Assembly: GCA_947500965.1 (NCBI GenBank)
Contig: CANMWW010000101.1
Location: forward strand, 1 to 7,157
Source: Alphaproteobacteria bacterium
GTDB taxonomy: Bacteria; Pseudomonadota; Alphaproteobacteria; CACIAM-22H2
DNA length: 7,157 nt
Direction: 5' to 3'
Below, one piece after another: positions 5,944-7,157 of the stretch; the stretch's first letter is position 1, and each line of letters opens with the position of its first letter. The position numbers and the translations under genes are program-made. The notes beneath the pieces are model-generated. The model searched no databases. It worked only from the letters and a program-made list of their open reading frames with translations, and was not told the DNA's origin.

Positions 5944-7112
5944 GCACGACCGGCGCCGGCGCGGCCGGGCCCCTCGTCTTCGTCGTCGCGGGGGAGCCCT
6001 CGGGCGACGTCCTCGGCGGGCGGCTCATGGCCGCCCTTTCCCGGCTCACGGGCGGGAACGTCCGCTTCGCCGGCGTCGGCGGGGAATCGATGGCGGCCCA
6101 GGGCCTGCGCTCGCTCTACCCGATCGAGGACCTGTCCGTGATGGGCTTCGCCGAGGTGCTGCCGCGCCTCGCGACGATCCTGCGCCGCCTGCGCGAGACC
6201 GAGCGCGCCGTCGCCGAGCTGCGCCCCGACGTCGTCGTCACCATCGACGCCCCTGGCTTCACGATGCGCCTCGCGCGCCGCCTGCGGCCGCTCGGCATCC
6301 CCGCGGTGCACTATGTCGCGCCCCAGCTCTGGGCGTGGCGGCCCGGGCGCGCGCGACGCATCGCCGGCCTCTTCGACCGGATGCTGGCGCTCTTCCCCTT
6401 CGAGCCCGCCTTCTTCTCGGCCCTCGGGATCGACACGCTCGAGGTCGGGCATCCGGCGATCGAGGCGCCGACGCCCGAGGCCGGGGACCTGCGCGCGCGG
6501 CTCGGCATCGCCCCGGACGCGCCGGTGCTCGCGCTGATGGCCGGCAGCCGGGCCGGCCTGGCGCGGCGCATGCTGCCCGTCTACGGCGAGGCCGCCGCTC
6601 TGCTGGCGCGGCGCGTGCCGGGCCTCGTGGCGCTGCTGCCGGCGGTCCGCGCGACGCGCGAGGCGGCCGAGGCGGCGGTCTCGGGCTGGAGGCTGCCCGC
6701 GCATGTCCTCGCCGAGCCCGGGGACCGACGCGCCGCGCTCGCGGTGGCGGGCGCCGCGGTGACGACGTCGGGGACGTCGACGCTGGAACTGGCGATCGCC
6801 GGGCTTCCGATGGCTGTCGCCTATCGCGCGAGCCCCGTCTCCGCCTTCCTCGCGCGGCGGATGCTGCGCGTGCCGCACGTGGCGCTGCCCAACCTCATCC
6901 TCGGCCGAGGCTTCGTCCCGGAGCTGCTGCAGGAGCGCTGCACGCCGGAGGCGATCGCCACCGCGGCCCGGGAGCTGCTCGCCGGCGGCGAGGCGGCCCG
7001 GCTCCAGCGCGCGGGCTTCGCCGAGCTGCGCGCGCTGCTTGGCGGCGGCGGCGTGCCGCCATCGGAGCGCGCGGCAAGCGCCGTGCTCGCGGCGATCCGG
7101 CGCGAGGGGTGA
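5940..7112 (+). CDS. lpxB: Lipid A disaccharide synthase LpxB
   Basis: LpxB is a membrane-associated GT19 glycosyltransferase that joins lipid X to UDP-2,3-diacylglucosamine, forming the beta-1',6 disaccharide of lipid A. The product has 390 residues from the GTG (E. coli 382). The N-terminal Rossmann half has VAGEPSGDVLGGRL at 16-29, AGVGGESM at 44-51, VMGFAEVLPRL, TIDAPGF at 101-107 (Asp103 equals E. coli Asp98) and HYVAPQLWAWRPGR at 124-137. The C-terminal half has AGSRAG at 201-206 (Arg204 equals E. coli Arg201), TTSGTSTLELAIAGLPM and LPNLILGR at 316-323 (Asn318 equals Asn316), then PELLQERCTPEAI. One oddity is that the usual GSRxxE reads GSRAGL, so the conserved Glu is Leu207. The codons before residue 10 are Gly/Ala-rich and unconserved. 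It is the last gene before a putative terminator. Identification is firm. Confidence 0.97.
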   Translation: MSTTGAGAAGPLVFVVAGEPSGDVLGGRLMAALSRLTGGNVRFAGVGGESMAAQGLRSLYPIEDLSVMGFAEVLPRLATILRRLRETERAVAELRPDVVVTIDAPGFTMRLARRLRPLGIPAVHYVAPQLWAWRPGRARRIAGLFDRMLALFPFEPAFFSALGIDTLEVGHPAIEAPTPEAGDLRARLGIAPDAPVLALMAGSRAGLARRMLPVYGEAAALLARRVPGLVALLPAVRATREAAEAAVSGWRLPAHVLAEPGDRRAALAVAGAAVTTSGTSTLELAIAGLPMAVAYRASPVSAFLARRMLRVPHVALPNLILGRGFVPELLQERCTPEAIATAARELLAGGEAARLQRAGFAELRALLGGGGVPPSERAASAVLAAIRREG

Positions 7113-7120
7113 AAGGCGAG

Positions 7121-7144
7121 GGGCAGGGGCGGCTAGCCCTGCCC
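7121..7144 (+). terminator. GC-rich inverted repeat after lpxB, possible terminator
   Basis: GGGCAGGG (7121-7128) and CCCTGCCC (7137-7144) form a perfect 8-bp stem with an 8-base loop, beginning 8 bases after the lpxB stop. An alternative fold with one bulged base gives a 9-pair stem and a 5-base loop (7131-7135). No T-tract follows within the 13 bases left in the window, so this is not a canonical intrinsic terminator. It may still mark the 3' end of the operon or stabilise the mRNA. Confidence 0.4.
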
Positions 7145-7157
7145 GGGCAGCCCCGGG

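Noticed and set aside
5541..6878. A 445-codon minus-strand open frame opposite lpxI and lpxB
   Set aside because: Its composition is Arg/Ala/Gly-rich and without motifs. Both genes underneath are firmly identified with conserved residues in their own frame.

Overview
The window comes from a GC-rich (about 70% by eye) Gram-negative genome, most likely an alphaproteobacterium of the Rhodospirillales type. Three things support this: the gene order bamA-skp-lpxD-fabZ-lpxA-lpxI-lpxB; the use of LpxI rather than LpxH for the pyrophosphatase step of lipid A synthesis; and an OmpH/Skp-family gene kept next to bamA, which many Rhizobiales lack. The assignment is an inference from gene content, since no rRNA or other phylogenetic marker is present.

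Layout, all on the + strand. Bases 1-1968 hold the 3' part of bamA, entering inside POTRA2 and running through POTRA3-5 and the beta-barrel. Bases 1992-2774 hold a Skp/OmpH-like periplasmic chaperone with an unusual Pro/Gln-rich segment after its signal peptide. Then come lpxD (2793-3842), fabZ (3852-4334), lpxA (4331-5128), lpxI (5125-5943) and lpxB (5940-7112). A GC-rich inverted repeat at 7121-7144 follows the last stop codon and may mark the end of the transcript. Gaps never exceed 23 bp before lpxB ends, and the last three junctions are 4-base overlaps (ATGA, ATGA, GTGA). This looks like a single polycistronic operon whose promoter lies left of the window.

The genes form one envelope-building programme. 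BamA folds outer-membrane proteins and Skp chaperones them through the periplasm. FabZ supplies the acyl-ACP pool. LpxA adds the 3-O hydroxyacyl chain to UDP-GlcNAc and LpxD adds the 2-N chain after LpxC (not in the window). LpxI cleaves UDP-diacylglucosamine to lipid X, and LpxB joins lipid X to another UDP-diacylglucosamine to make the lipid A disaccharide. Key catalytic residues are visible in the enzymes.

I found no undescribed system here. This is a conserved core operon. The points worth a second look are variations within known proteins: the Pro/Gln-rich Skp insert, small residues at the acyl-chain 'ruler' positions of both LpxA and LpxD, a lost conserved Glu in LpxB, and a Phe in the usual VRGF motif of BamA.
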